A stretch of 23,231 nt of DNA from Bacillota bacterium (GCA_023413135.1 JAEZQK010000128.1:1-23231), one strand, 5' to 3'. Shown: positions 15,065 through 22,094, counted from the first letter of the stretch. A program made the numbers and translations. Notes: generated by a model from the sequence alone, not told the origin.

Positions 15065-15834
15065 AGCGGATCATCAAACACGCGTATCTCTCCCTGATCC
15101 TGCTGTTTTTGTATATCCCCATCATCGTACTGATTTTCCAATCCTTCAACAGTGGTAAGAGCCGCGCCAAATGGGAAGGCTTTTCCCTCCGCTGGTATGG
15201 TGCGCTGTTTAATGACAGGTCCATCATGGACGCGCTGTACGTGACACTCACCGTGGCCATTCTGGCGGCCATCGCAGCCACCATCCTGGGCACGCTGGCA
15301 GCCATCGGCATCCATGCCATGCGCAAACGGCCCCAGTCCGTCATGATGACCATGACCAACCTGCCCATGACCATGCCGGATATCGTAACGGGCATATCGC
15401 TGATGCTTTTGTTCCTGTTCGCCAAGGTGGAACGGGGTTATGTGACCATGCTGCTGGCCCACATCACCTTCAATACGCCATATGTGATCCTCTCGGTGCT
15501 GCCCAAGCTCAAGCAAATGAACAAGCATAGCTACGAGGCGGCGCTGGACCTGGGAGCCACGCCCGGATATGCGCTATTGCATGTCATATTGCCCGAGATC
15601 AGCCCCGGCGTCATCACCGGCGCGCTGTTGGCCTTCACCCTCTCGCTGGATGATTTTGTAATCAGCTATTTCACTACCAGCCCGCTGGTACAAAATCTTT
15701 CCACGCTGATTTACTCCAAAGCCCGCATCGGCATCGAGCCTACGCTCAACGCGCTGAGCGCGCTGATGTTTGTGGCACTGCTTCTTCTTTTGCTGGCCGT
15801 CAACCGACGCACGGCCAAGGCACAAAAGACCTGA
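15061..15834 (+). CDS. potC: PotC, polyamine ABC transporter permease
   Basis: 257 residues, a normal PotC length. It begins with a TTG codon overlapping the potB stop as TTGA, preceded by GGGGGGAG at about 6 nt. It has six predicted membrane segments, an FNSGK segment after the first of them, and the EAA loop EAALDLGATPGYALLHVILP. It forms the translocation channel with PotB. Confidence 0.93.
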   Translation: MKRIIKHAYLSLILLFLYIPIIVLIFQSFNSGKSRAKWEGFSLRWYGALFNDRSIMDALYVTLTVAILAAIAATILGTLAAIGIHAMRKRPQSVMMTMTNLPMTMPDIVTGISLMLLFLFAKVERGYVTMLLAHITFNTPYVILSVLPKLKQMNKHSYEAALDLGATPGYALLHVILPEISPGVITGALLAFTLSLDDFVISYFTTSPLVQNLSTLIYSKARIGIEPTLNALSALMFVALLLLLLAVNRRTAKAQKT

Positions 15835-15897
15835 TGTTCTGCGCTTTGGCGCATGGCATACATTTTTCCAAGAATACAAACCAGGAGGTCGTATCCA

Positions 15898-16938
15898 ATG
15901 AAAAAATGGCTTGCTCTGCTTCTTATCGCGTGCATGTTGGTTCCCGCCGCATCATTTGCGGAAAACCCGGGCGTCGTGAACATTTACAACTGGGAAGATT
16001 ATATCGACGAGCAGACATTGGAAATGTTCACCGCAGAAACGGGCATCAAGGTCAACCCCATGAATTTCACCACCAACGAGGATATGCTTGTGCAGGTGGA
16101 AGCCACGCCTTCCAACTTTGACGTGGTATTCCCCTCCGACTACGCCGTAGAGCGGTTGATGGCTAACGGCTTGCTGGAAAAGATCGATTTTGCCAACGTA
16201 CCCAATGCCGAGCAGATTCTGCCGGAATTGCACAACCCATCCTATGATCCTACGGGCGAATACAGCGTGCCCTACATGTGGGGCACCGTAGGCATCCTCT
16301 ACAACAAGACAATGGTCACTGAACCGGTGGACAGCTGGGCCATCCTATGGGATACCAAATATGAGAACAACGTATTCATGATGGACAGCATCCGGGACAC
16401 CATGGGCATCACTTTAAAGTATATGGGCGAATCCATGAACACCCGCGATCCTATCGCCTTGGAAAAAGCCAGGGATCTGCTCATCCAGCAAAAGCAGGCG
16501 GGCATCGTGAAGGCCTATCAGGTGGATGAGACCAAAGACAAGATGGTAGCCGGCGAAGCCGCCCTGGCGGTGATGTGGAGCGGCGACGCACAATACGCCA
16601 TCGACCTGAACGAAGACCTTGCCTACGTGGTGCCCAAAGAAGGCTCCAACGTGTGGGTAGACGCCATGGTCATTCCCAAAGGCGCCAAGAACAAGGCCAA
16701 TGCCGAGGCCTTCATCAATTTTATGTCCCGCCCCGACATTGCCCAGTTGAATTGCGAGGCCATTTGGTATTCTTCCCCTAATGCCGGCGGCATCGAGCTG
16801 ATGGGTGAAGAATACACAAGTAACCCTGTTATGAACCCCGCCCCCGAAGTGGTGGAGCGGTGCGAGTACTTTAACGATATCCAGGATTTTATAGCGATCT
16901 ACAACGCGCTGTGGCTGGAAATCAAGAGCGCGAAATAA
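15898..16938 (+). CDS. potD: PotD, polyamine-binding protein
   Basis: 346 residues. A signal sequence is followed by a type II periplasmic-binding-protein fold with NIYNWEDYID and DVVFPSDYAVERL near the N-terminus, MWGTVGILYNK in the middle, and MWSGDAQYA, all typical of PotD. It captures spermidine or putrescine outside the membrane for PotABC. The frame opens at 15853, but AGGAGGT lies 7 nt before the ATG at 15898, which starts MKKWLALLLIAC. The signal is ambiguous: LIAC at residues 9-12 fits a lipobox, but the hydrophobic stretch before it is very short; ASFA at 18-21 would suit signal peptidase I. Confidence 0.93.
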   Translation: MKKWLALLLIACMLVPAASFAENPGVVNIYNWEDYIDEQTLEMFTAETGIKVNPMNFTTNEDMLVQVEATPSNFDVVFPSDYAVERLMANGLLEKIDFANVPNAEQILPELHNPSYDPTGEYSVPYMWGTVGILYNKTMVTEPVDSWAILWDTKYENNVFMMDSIRDTMGITLKYMGESMNTRDPIALEKARDLLIQQKQAGIVKAYQVDETKDKMVAGEAALAVMWSGDAQYAIDLNEDLAYVVPKEGSNVWVDAMVIPKGAKNKANAEAFINFMSRPDIAQLNCEAIWYSSPNAGGIELMGEEYTSNPVMNPAPEVVERCEYFNDIQDFIAIYNALWLEIKSAK

Positions 16939-16959
16939 TCCGAAGGTCCAGGGTGACAG

Positions 16960-17093
16960 AGCCTAGCCCCCGCCAGTGGCGGAAACGGGCGAGGCGTAAG
17001 AAACGAGCGAAACAAGCAGTGCGAACTCTCGTTCGCAATGCGCCGATTGAGCTCGTGGGAGGAAAGCCCGGGTCGCGCCCGCAGGCGCGAAAT
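16960..17093 (+). other. GC-rich, hairpin-rich non-coding element after potD
   Basis: The 190 bases between the potD stop and the terminator at 17130 differ from neighbouring intergenic DNA. Three perfect hairpins are visible: CCGCC-AGT-GGCGG (16970-16982), TGCGAAC-TCTC-GTTCGCA (17020-17037) and TCGCGCC-CGCA-GGCGCGA (17073-17090). ACGAGC near 17003 can also pair with GCTCGT near 17051, enclosing the middle hairpin. The open frames across it are rich in Arg and Ser and look spurious. It may be a structured RNA in the potD 3' untranslated region or a dispersed intergenic repeat. I do not recognise the family. Confidence 0.45.
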
Positions 17094-17129
17094 CTGTACC
17101 TGACAATCAAACTAAATTTGATCGACAAA

Positions 17130-17167
17130 GAAGCAGGCCCGCCGAATGTGCGAGCCTGCTTCCTTTT
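17130..17167. terminator. Terminator between the pot operon and the second XRE-cupin gene
   Basis: GAAGCAGGC pairs perfectly with GCCTGCTTC (9 bp) around a 15-nt loop. CTTTT follows on the plus strand; AAA precedes it, giving a short T-run on the minus strand. It probably serves both convergent units. Confidence 0.8.
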
Positions 17168-17172
17168 GTAAA

Positions 17173-17724
17173 TTATCTCGGATAATACAGCACCATGCTC
17201 ATCTCCACCGGCACATCCCCGTCATTCTTGTACCCGTGGGCCACATCCGCCTTGAAGCGGATGGAATCTCCCTTGCACAAAAGCTCTTCCCTGCCATCTA
17301 TGATCACTACGGCCTCTCCGGTAAATACCGTGATATATTCCTCCGTGCCGGTAAGATGTGCAGAGGAATCAAACGTGCAGCCCGGCAGCATTTCGATGCG
17401 GTAACTTTCAAAGCGCCTTTCCTCATCAAAGGAAAAAATGGGATGGTTGATGAATAATCCACCGCATTCCACCATCGGCATGATGTCCTGATCCCTTACG
17501 ATCTCCGTAGCTTTCGTTTCCCTTTCCAGAAACGATGTGAAGGATATTTTCAGACCATTGGCGATCTTCCACAGCACGCTGATGGTGGGGTTTACTTCCC
17601 CCCGCTCAATCTGCCCCAGCATGCTCTTGGAAACGCCCGACAAACGGGACACCGCATCCAGGCTTATCTTCCGCGCTTCCCGTATCTTTTTGAAGTTGCC
17701 GGCAATGGTCCTGTTCACATCCAT
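17173..17724 (-). CDS. XRE-family regulator with cupin domain
   Basis: 183 residues. A helix-turn-helix at about 5-60 (ISLDAVSRLSGVSKSMLGQI, then ERGEVNPTISVLWKIA) is joined to a cupin_2 domain at about 110-180 (TGTEEYITVFTGEAVV, then GDSIRFKADVAHGYKN). The frame opens at 17763, but CCGGAGGAAATATTG places the start at the ATG at 17724. It diverges from the LysE-type exporter and the two promoters overlap, so it probably controls that exporter and itself. It is related in architecture, not closely in sequence, to the regulator at 12431. Confidence 0.9.
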   Translation of the reverse strand: MDVNRTIAGNFKKIREARKISLDAVSRLSGVSKSMLGQIERGEVNPTISVLWKIANGLKISFTSFLERETKATEIVRDQDIMPMVECGGLFINHPIFSFDEERRFESYRIEMLPGCTFDSSAHLTGTEEYITVFTGEAVVIIDGREELLCKGDSIRFKADVAHGYKNDGDVPVEMSMVLYYPR

Positions 17725-17744
17725 CAATATTTCCTCCGGGACGA

Positions 17745-17773
17745 TTGACATTATATTGCACACACTGTATTAT
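17745..17773 (+). promoter_or_regulatory. Sigma-A promoter of the LysE-type exporter
   Basis: A consensus -35 TTGACA (17745-17750) and near-consensus -10 TATTAT (17768-17773) have a 17-bp spacer. The start is predicted near 17780, about 57 nt ahead of the ATG. Confidence 0.8.
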
Positions 17774-17799
17774 ATATCGCATATCCAGATCTTATCCAA
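17771..17799 (-). promoter_or_regulatory. Promoter of the XRE-cupin regulator, overlapping the exporter promoter
   Basis: On the minus strand, -35 TTGGAT (17794-17799) lies 17 bp from TATATA (17771-17776), or 19 bp from a perfect TATAAT (17769-17774). The -10 regions of the two divergent promoters share the same bases, so the promoters should compete. Confidence 0.6.
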
Positions 17800-17802
17800 G
17801 TG

Positions 17803-17817
17803 AAGTATACCATACTT
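17803..17817. promoter_or_regulatory. Candidate operator: perfect 6-3-6 palindrome
   Basis: AAGTAT-ACC-ATACTT is a perfect inverted repeat. It lies downstream of the exporter's predicted start and just upstream of the regulator's -35, a good place for the XRE protein to bind. The binding partner is inferred. Confidence 0.5.
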
Positions 17818-17836
17818 GTCATGGGAGGTAAACCGT

Positions 17837-18418
17837 ATGCCCAACCCGCTCGCATTCCTGGCTTATATCCTGGTGACGGCCTACACGCCGGGACCCAACA
17901 ACATTCTTTCCATGAGCAACGCCAGCATGTACGGATTCAAAAAGAGCTTTCCCTTCAATGTGGGCATCCTTTGCGGGTTCTTTATCGTCATGACGCTGTG
18001 CACGCTGTTCAGCGCCGCACTGTACGCGGTGATCCCGAAAATCAAAATGGCCATGCTTGTTCTGGGCGCGGCCTACATGCTGTATCTGGCTTGGAAGATA
18101 TTCAAAAGCTCCCCGCATCGTCAGGAAGATCAAAAAAACAGGAGCACCTTCCTTTCGGGTATGCTGCTTCAATTTGTAAACCCCAAGATCATGGTGTATG
18201 GCATCACCTCCATGTCGGTGTACATCCTGCCCTATTATCAGGATCTTTCGCACTTGATCCTTTTCGGCCTGCTATTGTCCTTGACCGGCTTTTCCGCCAC
18301 GCTTTGCTGGTCCGCCTTCGGTTCGGTGTTCAGCCGGCTGCTGAAAAACCATGCCAGGATAGTCAACCCCATCATGGCGGCGCTTTTGGTTTACTGCGCG
18401 GTATCGCTGTTTTTCTAA
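17837..18418 (+). CDS. LysE/RhtB-family amino-acid exporter
   Basis: 193 residues, a typical length for the family. It has about six hydrophobic segments and the family hallmark TPGPNN at residues 17-22, with a conserved FVNPK at the start of a later segment. LysE/RhtB proteins export amino acids or related metabolites by proton antiport; the substrate is not predictable. A TTG at 17816 is in frame, but GGGAGG at 17823-17828, 8 nt before the ATG at 17837, decides the start. It is divergent from an XRE-cupin regulator. No convincing terminator follows before the palindromic element. Confidence 0.9.
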   Translation: MPNPLAFLAYILVTAYTPGPNNILSMSNASMYGFKKSFPFNVGILCGFFIVMTLCTLFSAALYAVIPKIKMAMLVLGAAYMLYLAWKIFKSSPHRQEDQKNRSTFLSGMLLQFVNPKIMVYGITSMSVYILPYYQDLSHLILFGLLLSLTGFSATLCWSAFGSVFSRLLKNHARIVNPIMAALLVYCAVSLFF

Positions 18419-18500
18419 GAAAAACGGTAAAAAAGGTGTGTTGCGTAATGAAAATTTTAACATTTATATATCAATAATCATGAGTTCTGTAAGACAATCC

Positions 18501-18604
18501 AACTCCGCCGACTGTCATCCTGAACGAAGTGAAGGATCTTGGCTTCTCATGCTGCTTAAAGATCCTTCGTCGCTCCGCTACTCAGGATGACAGCGTGCGG
18601 AGTT
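18501..18604. repeat. Palindromic intergenic repeat element (MITE/REP-like)
   Basis: About 104 bp of imperfect palindrome. Outer arms AACTCCGC (18501-18508) and GCGGAGTT (18597-18604); middle arms CTGTCATCCTGA (18512-18523) and TCAGGATGACAG (18582-18593); inner arms GAAGGATCTT (18531-18540) and AAGATCCTTC (18559-18568). The TGTCATCCTGA...GAAGGATCTT pattern is a kind of intergenic repeat I recall from many bacterial genomes. No transposase is present. It lies between two convergent genes and may also end their transcripts. The bases from 18605 to the copZ stop show nothing else. Confidence 0.75.
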
Positions 18605-18674
18605 TGGCTGTATTCTATGTGCTGGTGCTCTCGATGCATTTTTCGCTATTTGCGCTTAGCTCGACAGCCCCGAT

Positions 18675-18905
18675 TCAGCCGAAAATGCCTTTCTTATCGG
18701 CAATGGCCACCGGTTCATACCCGGCTTTGGTCACGGCTTGCATCAGTACATCATCGGCTATCGGCCCATCCAGCGTGATGGTGGCCGTTCTCTTTTTCAG
18801 GTCCACCTTAGCGCTTTGCACATGTTCAACCGCCGACAGCGCCTTTTCCACCCTATCCTTACAATGTACGCAGGACATACCCTCTACCGTCAAAACCTTT
18901 TTCAT
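18675..18905 (-). CDS. CopZ-like heavy-metal-associated (HMA) protein
   Basis: 76 residues, a single ferredoxin-like HMA domain. The metal-binding loop GMSCVHC has Cys at residues 12 and 15, and the rest fits the beta-alpha-beta pattern (VEKALSAVEHVQSAKVDL, then the GYEPV loop). Such proteins carry Cu(I) to CopA-type ATPases. The ribosome binding site TAGGAGG is 7 nt upstream. It starts 21 nt after the psuG stop on the same strand, so it is probably co-transcribed, an unexpected partner. No copper ATPase or CsoR-type regulator is in the window. Confidence 0.9.
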   Translation of the reverse strand: MKKVLTVEGMSCVHCKDRVEKALSAVEHVQSAKVDLKKRTATITLDGPIADDVLMQAVTKAGYEPVAIADKKGIFG

Positions 18906-18926
18906 AAGGCTGCCTCCTATGTATGG

Positions 18927-19844
18927 TTATTTTGAAAGCGCGTAGGCGATCTTCGCGCCCAGCGCAGCATTATTATACACCAAACGGATGTTGGATTCCA
19001 AACTTTCCCCGCCGGTAAGCTTCTGTATCTTGTCCAGCAGGAAGGGCGTGATCTCCTTGCCCTTGATGTTCAGCCTCCCCGCCTCATGAAGCGCGCTTTC
19101 GATGGCTTTGTTAATGGTATCAAAATCCATGGCGTATTCTTCCGGGATGGGGTTCGTGACAAGCATGCCGCCCGTGAGGCCGCAATCCATTTTTGCCTGG
19201 AACACGGCCGCGATCTCCTCGGGTGTGTTCAGGCGGCAGTCCACCTTGAACCCGCTGCGCCTGGTATAGAAAGCCGGCAGTTCCTCTGTCTGATAGCCGA
19301 TCACCGGCACGCCTTTTGTTTCCAGGTATTCCAGCGTCAGCCCAAGGTCCAGGATGGATTTGGCCCCGGCGCATACCACCATTACGCTTGTCCCGGCCAA
19401 TTCTGTAAGATCGGCTGAGATATCCATGGTGGTTTCCGCGCCCCGGTGTACGCCGCCGATGCCGCCGGTGGCAAACACCTTCACCCCGGCCATCTGCGCG
19501 CCGATCATAGTAGCCGCCACAGTGGTAGCCCCATCCTCCCCGCGGGCCAAAAGCAGCGGCAGATCACGGCGGCTGGCTTTTGTGACCGACAGGCCCTTTT
19601 TTCCCAAATATTCGATTTCTTCCCGGCTGATGCCCACGGTGATTTTGCCCCCGATCACGGCGACAGTAGCCGGAACAGCGCCGTTGTCCCTGACAATCTT
19701 CTCCACTACCATGGCCGTTTCCACATTCTTGGGATAAGGCATTCCGTGGGAAATAATGGTAGATTCCAGCGCCACCACAGGCTTACCTTCAAAAAGAGCG
19801 TTCTGCACTTCCGGGGCAACGTGCAGATATTTTTGCAAATTCAA
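18927..19844 (-). CDS. psuG: Pseudouridine-5'-phosphate glycosidase
   Basis: 305 residues, full length. It splits pseudouridine 5'-phosphate into uracil and ribose 5-phosphate. Family segments ALESTIISHGMPYP (25-38), VTKASRRDLP (87-96), FATGGIGGVHRG (124-135) and CAGAKSILDLG (158-168) are intact. K162, K89 and D145 line up with the E. coli catalytic K166, K93 and D149 at a constant offset of four, so the active site looks complete. The start is TTG at 19844, overlapping the psuK stop as TTGA, with GGAGG 9 nt upstream. Confidence 0.95.
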   Translation of the reverse strand: MNLQKYLHVAPEVQNALFEGKPVVALESTIISHGMPYPKNVETAMVVEKIVRDNGAVPATVAVIGGKITVGISREEIEYLGKKGLSVTKASRRDLPLLLARGEDGATTVAATMIGAQMAGVKVFATGGIGGVHRGAETTMDISADLTELAGTSVMVVCAGAKSILDLGLTLEYLETKGVPVIGYQTEELPAFYTRRSGFKVDCRLNTPEEIAAVFQAKMDCGLTGGMLVTNPIPEEYAMDFDTINKAIESALHEAGRLNIKGKEITPFLLDKIQKLTGGESLESNIRLVYNNAALGAKIAYALSK

Positions 19845-20794
19845 ATGGATTCGCCTCCAAATTCCCGTATTTTGTTTACCAGCAATTGAAACGACATGTC
19901 CTCACGGATGGCGCCCTTGGCTTCGGCACACAGCGCGGCGGCCGCCAGGCCGATGAATGCCATGTCTTTGGGCTCTCTCCCCAGGAAATATCCGTACGAG
20001 GCAGCGGCCATGAATGCGTCGCCGCAGCCGGTAGTATTTTCGATCCTTCCGGGGCAGCAGGGCAAAATCCCCCGCTCCTGCCCATCGTCATAATATACTC
20101 CTTCCCCGCCCAGGGAAATGAATACCAGCTTTACGCCTTTTCCATGCAGCGCTTCCGCCGCCTTGGGTAAATCTTCGTTACTTCGGATGGCGACGCCTGA
20201 AAGCACCTCCGCCTCCGGGCGGTTGGGCTTGATGCAGTAAATGTTCCGCAAATGCTCCCTCAGCCGGACCGCCTTTTTTACCGATACAGGATCGGCAAAC
20301 AGTAGGGCAGTGCAATTTTCCGTAAGGCAGGCGATGGCCTCCCCGGAAAGATTGGCATCCAAAACCACCACTTTGGAACGGTTGATTTCCTCCATGCGCT
20401 CCAGCAAAAATGATGGGCTGATGTGGCGGCAGATACCCATATCGGATACAGCCAGCTGCATATCCCCGTCAGGGCCATTGATGTACAGGTATGTGGATGT
20501 GGTTTCTCCGGGCATGATCCGGCTCAAAGAAAGATCAATGTGAAGCTCCAGGCAGCTTTTTTGCGCCTGATAGCCATACACATCCTCCCCCATGACAGTC
20601 ACAAAACGAACAGGTGCACCCATGCGGCTCAAATTGTCGGCCATGTTCCGGCCTACGCCGCCAAGGCTCAGTACCACCTGGCCGGGATTGGAATCGCCCA
20701 TGATCAGCGGCTCATATGCGGTGCCGCCGATATCCATGTTCACGGCCCCTACCACCGTTATGAATCCGCCCTCGAATAATACTTGTTTTGCCAT
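19841..20794 (-). CDS. psuK: PfkB-family kinase, probable pseudouridine kinase
   Basis: 317 residues with a ribokinase-like fold. An N-terminal GAVNMDIGG and the glycine-rich GGVGRNMADNLSRMG (about 45-59) bind the nucleoside. The C-terminal PfkB signature NTTGCGDAFMAAASYGY contains the catalytic Asp. Overlap with psuG and the shared promoter support pseudouridine as substrate: PsuK makes pseudouridine 5'-phosphate, which PsuG splits. GGGAGG is 7 nt before the ATG. No nucleoside transporter is adjacent. An N-terminal winged-helix domain found fused to some PsuK proteins is absent. Confidence 0.9.
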   Translation of the reverse strand: MAKQVLFEGGFITVVGAVNMDIGGTAYEPLIMGDSNPGQVVLSLGGVGRNMADNLSRMGAPVRFVTVMGEDVYGYQAQKSCLELHIDLSLSRIMPGETTSTYLYINGPDGDMQLAVSDMGICRHISPSFLLERMEEINRSKVVVLDANLSGEAIACLTENCTALLFADPVSVKKAVRLREHLRNIYCIKPNRPEAEVLSGVAIRSNEDLPKAAEALHGKGVKLVFISLGGEGVYYDDGQERGILPCCPGRIENTTGCGDAFMAAASYGYFLGREPKDMAFIGLAAAALCAEAKGAIREDMSFQLLVNKIREFGGESI

Positions 20795-20823
20795 TTTGTT
20801 TCCTCCCGGAACCAGCCTGTGTT

Positions 20824-20852
20824 ATTCTAACAACCGCCGGCGTCCGCGTCAA
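20824..20852 (-). promoter_or_regulatory. Sigma-A promoter of psuK-psuG-copZ
   Basis: On the minus strand, -35 TTGACG (20847-20852) and -10 TAGAAT (20824-20829) are 17 bp apart with TGT before the -10. The -35 abuts the T-run of the upstream terminator. Confidence 0.7.
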
Positions 20853-20853
20853 G

Positions 20854-20887
20854 AAAAAACCGGAGCAGTGCGAGTGCAAAGCTCCGG
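20854..20887 (-). terminator. Terminator of the mgtC-family gene
   Basis: On the minus strand, CCGGAGC pairs with GCTCCGG around a 14-nt loop, followed directly by TTTTTT. It lies 47 nt beyond the stop codon. Confidence 0.88.
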
Positions 20888-20933
20888 CATATGCATCAAA
20901 AGCAGCGGCATGAAAATCCCTCGTCTGTGGATA

Positions 20934-21620
20934 TCATGTATTCCGGGTGCGGATCCCCTGGATATTGGCGTATTCCGATAGATGGTTCACAATGTCCTTG
21001 TATGTGGTTTTCCCCTGCATGTCTAATGTATATAAGTTCGTGTACAAATTGTATTTTCCCTTGTTTTCAACATGAAAATCTATATCCAGAACATGGATGC
21101 CCATCTTCTGGAAATACTCGTTGATGAAAGCGATCGTCTCCACCCGGTGGATGAATTTGACTTCCACATTTTTAACGGCGTTGACTTTGACCACTCTTTG
21201 CAGGATGGTCAGTGTGATCATTACAATAGCGCAGCCCGCAATGGCGATGCCGTAATACCCCATGCCGGCGGCCAGCCCAAGGCAGGCGGCATTCCATAGG
21301 GAAGCGGCGGTGGTAAGCCCCGCAATCTTCTTTTGCGCAATAAAAATAGTACCGGCACCCAGGAAGCCGATGCCGCTGACCACCTGGGCGCTGATACGGC
21401 CCATGGTAATGGTAACACCGCTGTTTAGGTGCAACAGGTTCAGGCGCAATGCATCGGCTATCATGTAGCTTTCCATCACGGAAATCAACGCCGCACCCAC
21501 GCAGACCAGAACGTGCGTCCGCATGCCGGCAGGCCTGTTCTTCCTCTCCCGTTCAATTCCGATCACGCAGCCGACCACAACGGCCAACAGCAAGCGCAGC
21601 CCGGCCTCCCACCAAGCCAT
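20934..21620 (-). CDS. MgtC/SapB-family membrane protein
   Basis: 228 residues. The N-terminal half has about five membrane segments with the family pattern GCVIGIERERKNRPAGMRTH, then GFLGAGTIF and LTTAASLWNAACLGLAAG. The C-terminal soluble part (about 140-228) resembles the ACT-like domain of MgtC proteins. Family members are linked to growth in low magnesium and, in pathogens, to inhibition of ATP synthase; in commensal Firmicutes the role is unclear. The frame can open with TTG at 21647, but AAGGGA lies 9 nt before the ATG at 21620, whose product begins at the first helix. Confidence 0.9.
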   Translation of the reverse strand: MAWWEAGLRLLLAVVVGCVIGIERERKNRPAGMRTHVLVCVGAALISVMESYMIADALRLNLLHLNSGVTITMGRISAQVVSGIGFLGAGTIFIAQKKIAGLTTAASLWNAACLGLAAGMGYYGIAIAGCAIVMITLTILQRVVKVNAVKNVEVKFIHRVETIAFINEYFQKMGIHVLDIDFHVENKGKYNLYTNLYTLDMQGKTTYKDIVNHLSEYANIQGIRTRNT

Positions 21621-21689
21621 ACCATTCATTCCCTTCTTGTGCAACAATATGATAAGCTATAAACAAAACAGAACGAGCTTTCATTTCCT

Positions 21690-21736
21690 TCGGGAATCCC
21701 TTTCCCGATTGTTATGTGTACGCAAGTTCTTACTTG
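21690..21736 (-). promoter_or_regulatory. Leader of the mgtC-family gene with two hairpins
   Basis: Between the promoter and the ATG lie about 120 nt of leader. It contains a perfect 7-bp hairpin TCGGGAA-loop5-TTCCCGA (21690-21708) and CAAGT-loop4-ACTTG (21723-21736). It is too short and unlike an M-box magnesium riboswitch. A regulatory role is possible but unproven. Confidence 0.4.
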
Positions 21737-21748
21737 TTTCTTACATAC

Positions 21749-21777
21749 ATTATACCATACCTTTACATAAACCACAA
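21749..21777 (-). promoter_or_regulatory. Sigma-A promoter of the mgtC-family gene
   Basis: On the minus strand, -35 TTGTGG (21772-21777) lies 17 bp from a perfect TATAAT (21749-21754) preceded by TGG. Transcription should start near 21742. Confidence 0.8.
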
Positions 21778-21813
21778 GCAGGATGACAAACACAGCATTC
21801 AATTGTATAATGG

Positions 21814-22037
21814 TTAGCTGCTGGGCGTGCCGGCGAGGTACTGGCCCAGCACGTAGCGGATATAGGCCCTTGTTTATGAATATTTTGATAGGCTTCCCAC
21901 AATACATGCCTTGCTACCTGGAGGTCGCAGGAATATTCGTAAATATCCCGGGCATCGCTCATGCGTATGGCGCGCAGGATCAGCCTGTTTGTGCTAAACT
22001 AAGGTAAGCGGGTAAAGACGCTGTCAAAAAGCTGCAT
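21814..22037 (-). pseudogene. Decayed GNAT-family N-acetyltransferase (N-terminal part)
   Basis: Reading the minus strand from an ATG at 22037 gives 12 codons, then an in-frame TAG (21999-22001). The frame continues as RLILRAIRMSDARDIYEYS and VARHVLWEAYQNIHK, the N-terminus typical of RimJ/RimL-type acetyltransferases. Near 21870-21880 the frame shifts by one, and AYIRYVLGQYLAGTPSS continues the family pattern before a TAA at 21814-21816. The acetyl-CoA-binding part is missing. It therefore has a stop, a frameshift and a 3' deletion. I assign it from recalled family pattern; a protein search with the joined frames would confirm it. Confidence 0.6.
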
Positions 22038-22094
22038 GATACTTGCTGCTTATAAATTCCTTCGGCCAAGGGATGCGTGATCCCGTATCATTCG

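Noticed and set aside
15840..15853. TGCGC-TTTG-GCGCA hairpin between potC and potD
   Set aside because: A 5-bp stem is too short to claim a terminator or attenuator, although it could slightly affect relative PotD expression.
17057..17071. GGAGGAAAGCCCGGG resembles the conserved 5' part of bacterial RNase P RNA
   Set aside because: The rest of the RNase P RNA core is absent, the segment is too short, and it lies at the wrong end of the element.
16911..17171. Small open frames across the GC-rich region after potD
   Set aside because: They overlap potD or the terminator, have no ribosome binding site, and encode Arg-rich sequence typical of translated structured DNA.
18405..18426. GTTTTTC-TAA-GAAAAAC around the lysE stop as a terminator
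   Set aside because: The stem is AT-rich with a 3-nt loop over the stop codon and has no following T-run, so termination there is unlikely.
21817..21849. Hairpin TGCTGGGC...GCCCAGCA as a possible terminator or RNA
   Set aside because: No T-run follows, and the bases are explained as coding remnant of the GNAT pseudogene.
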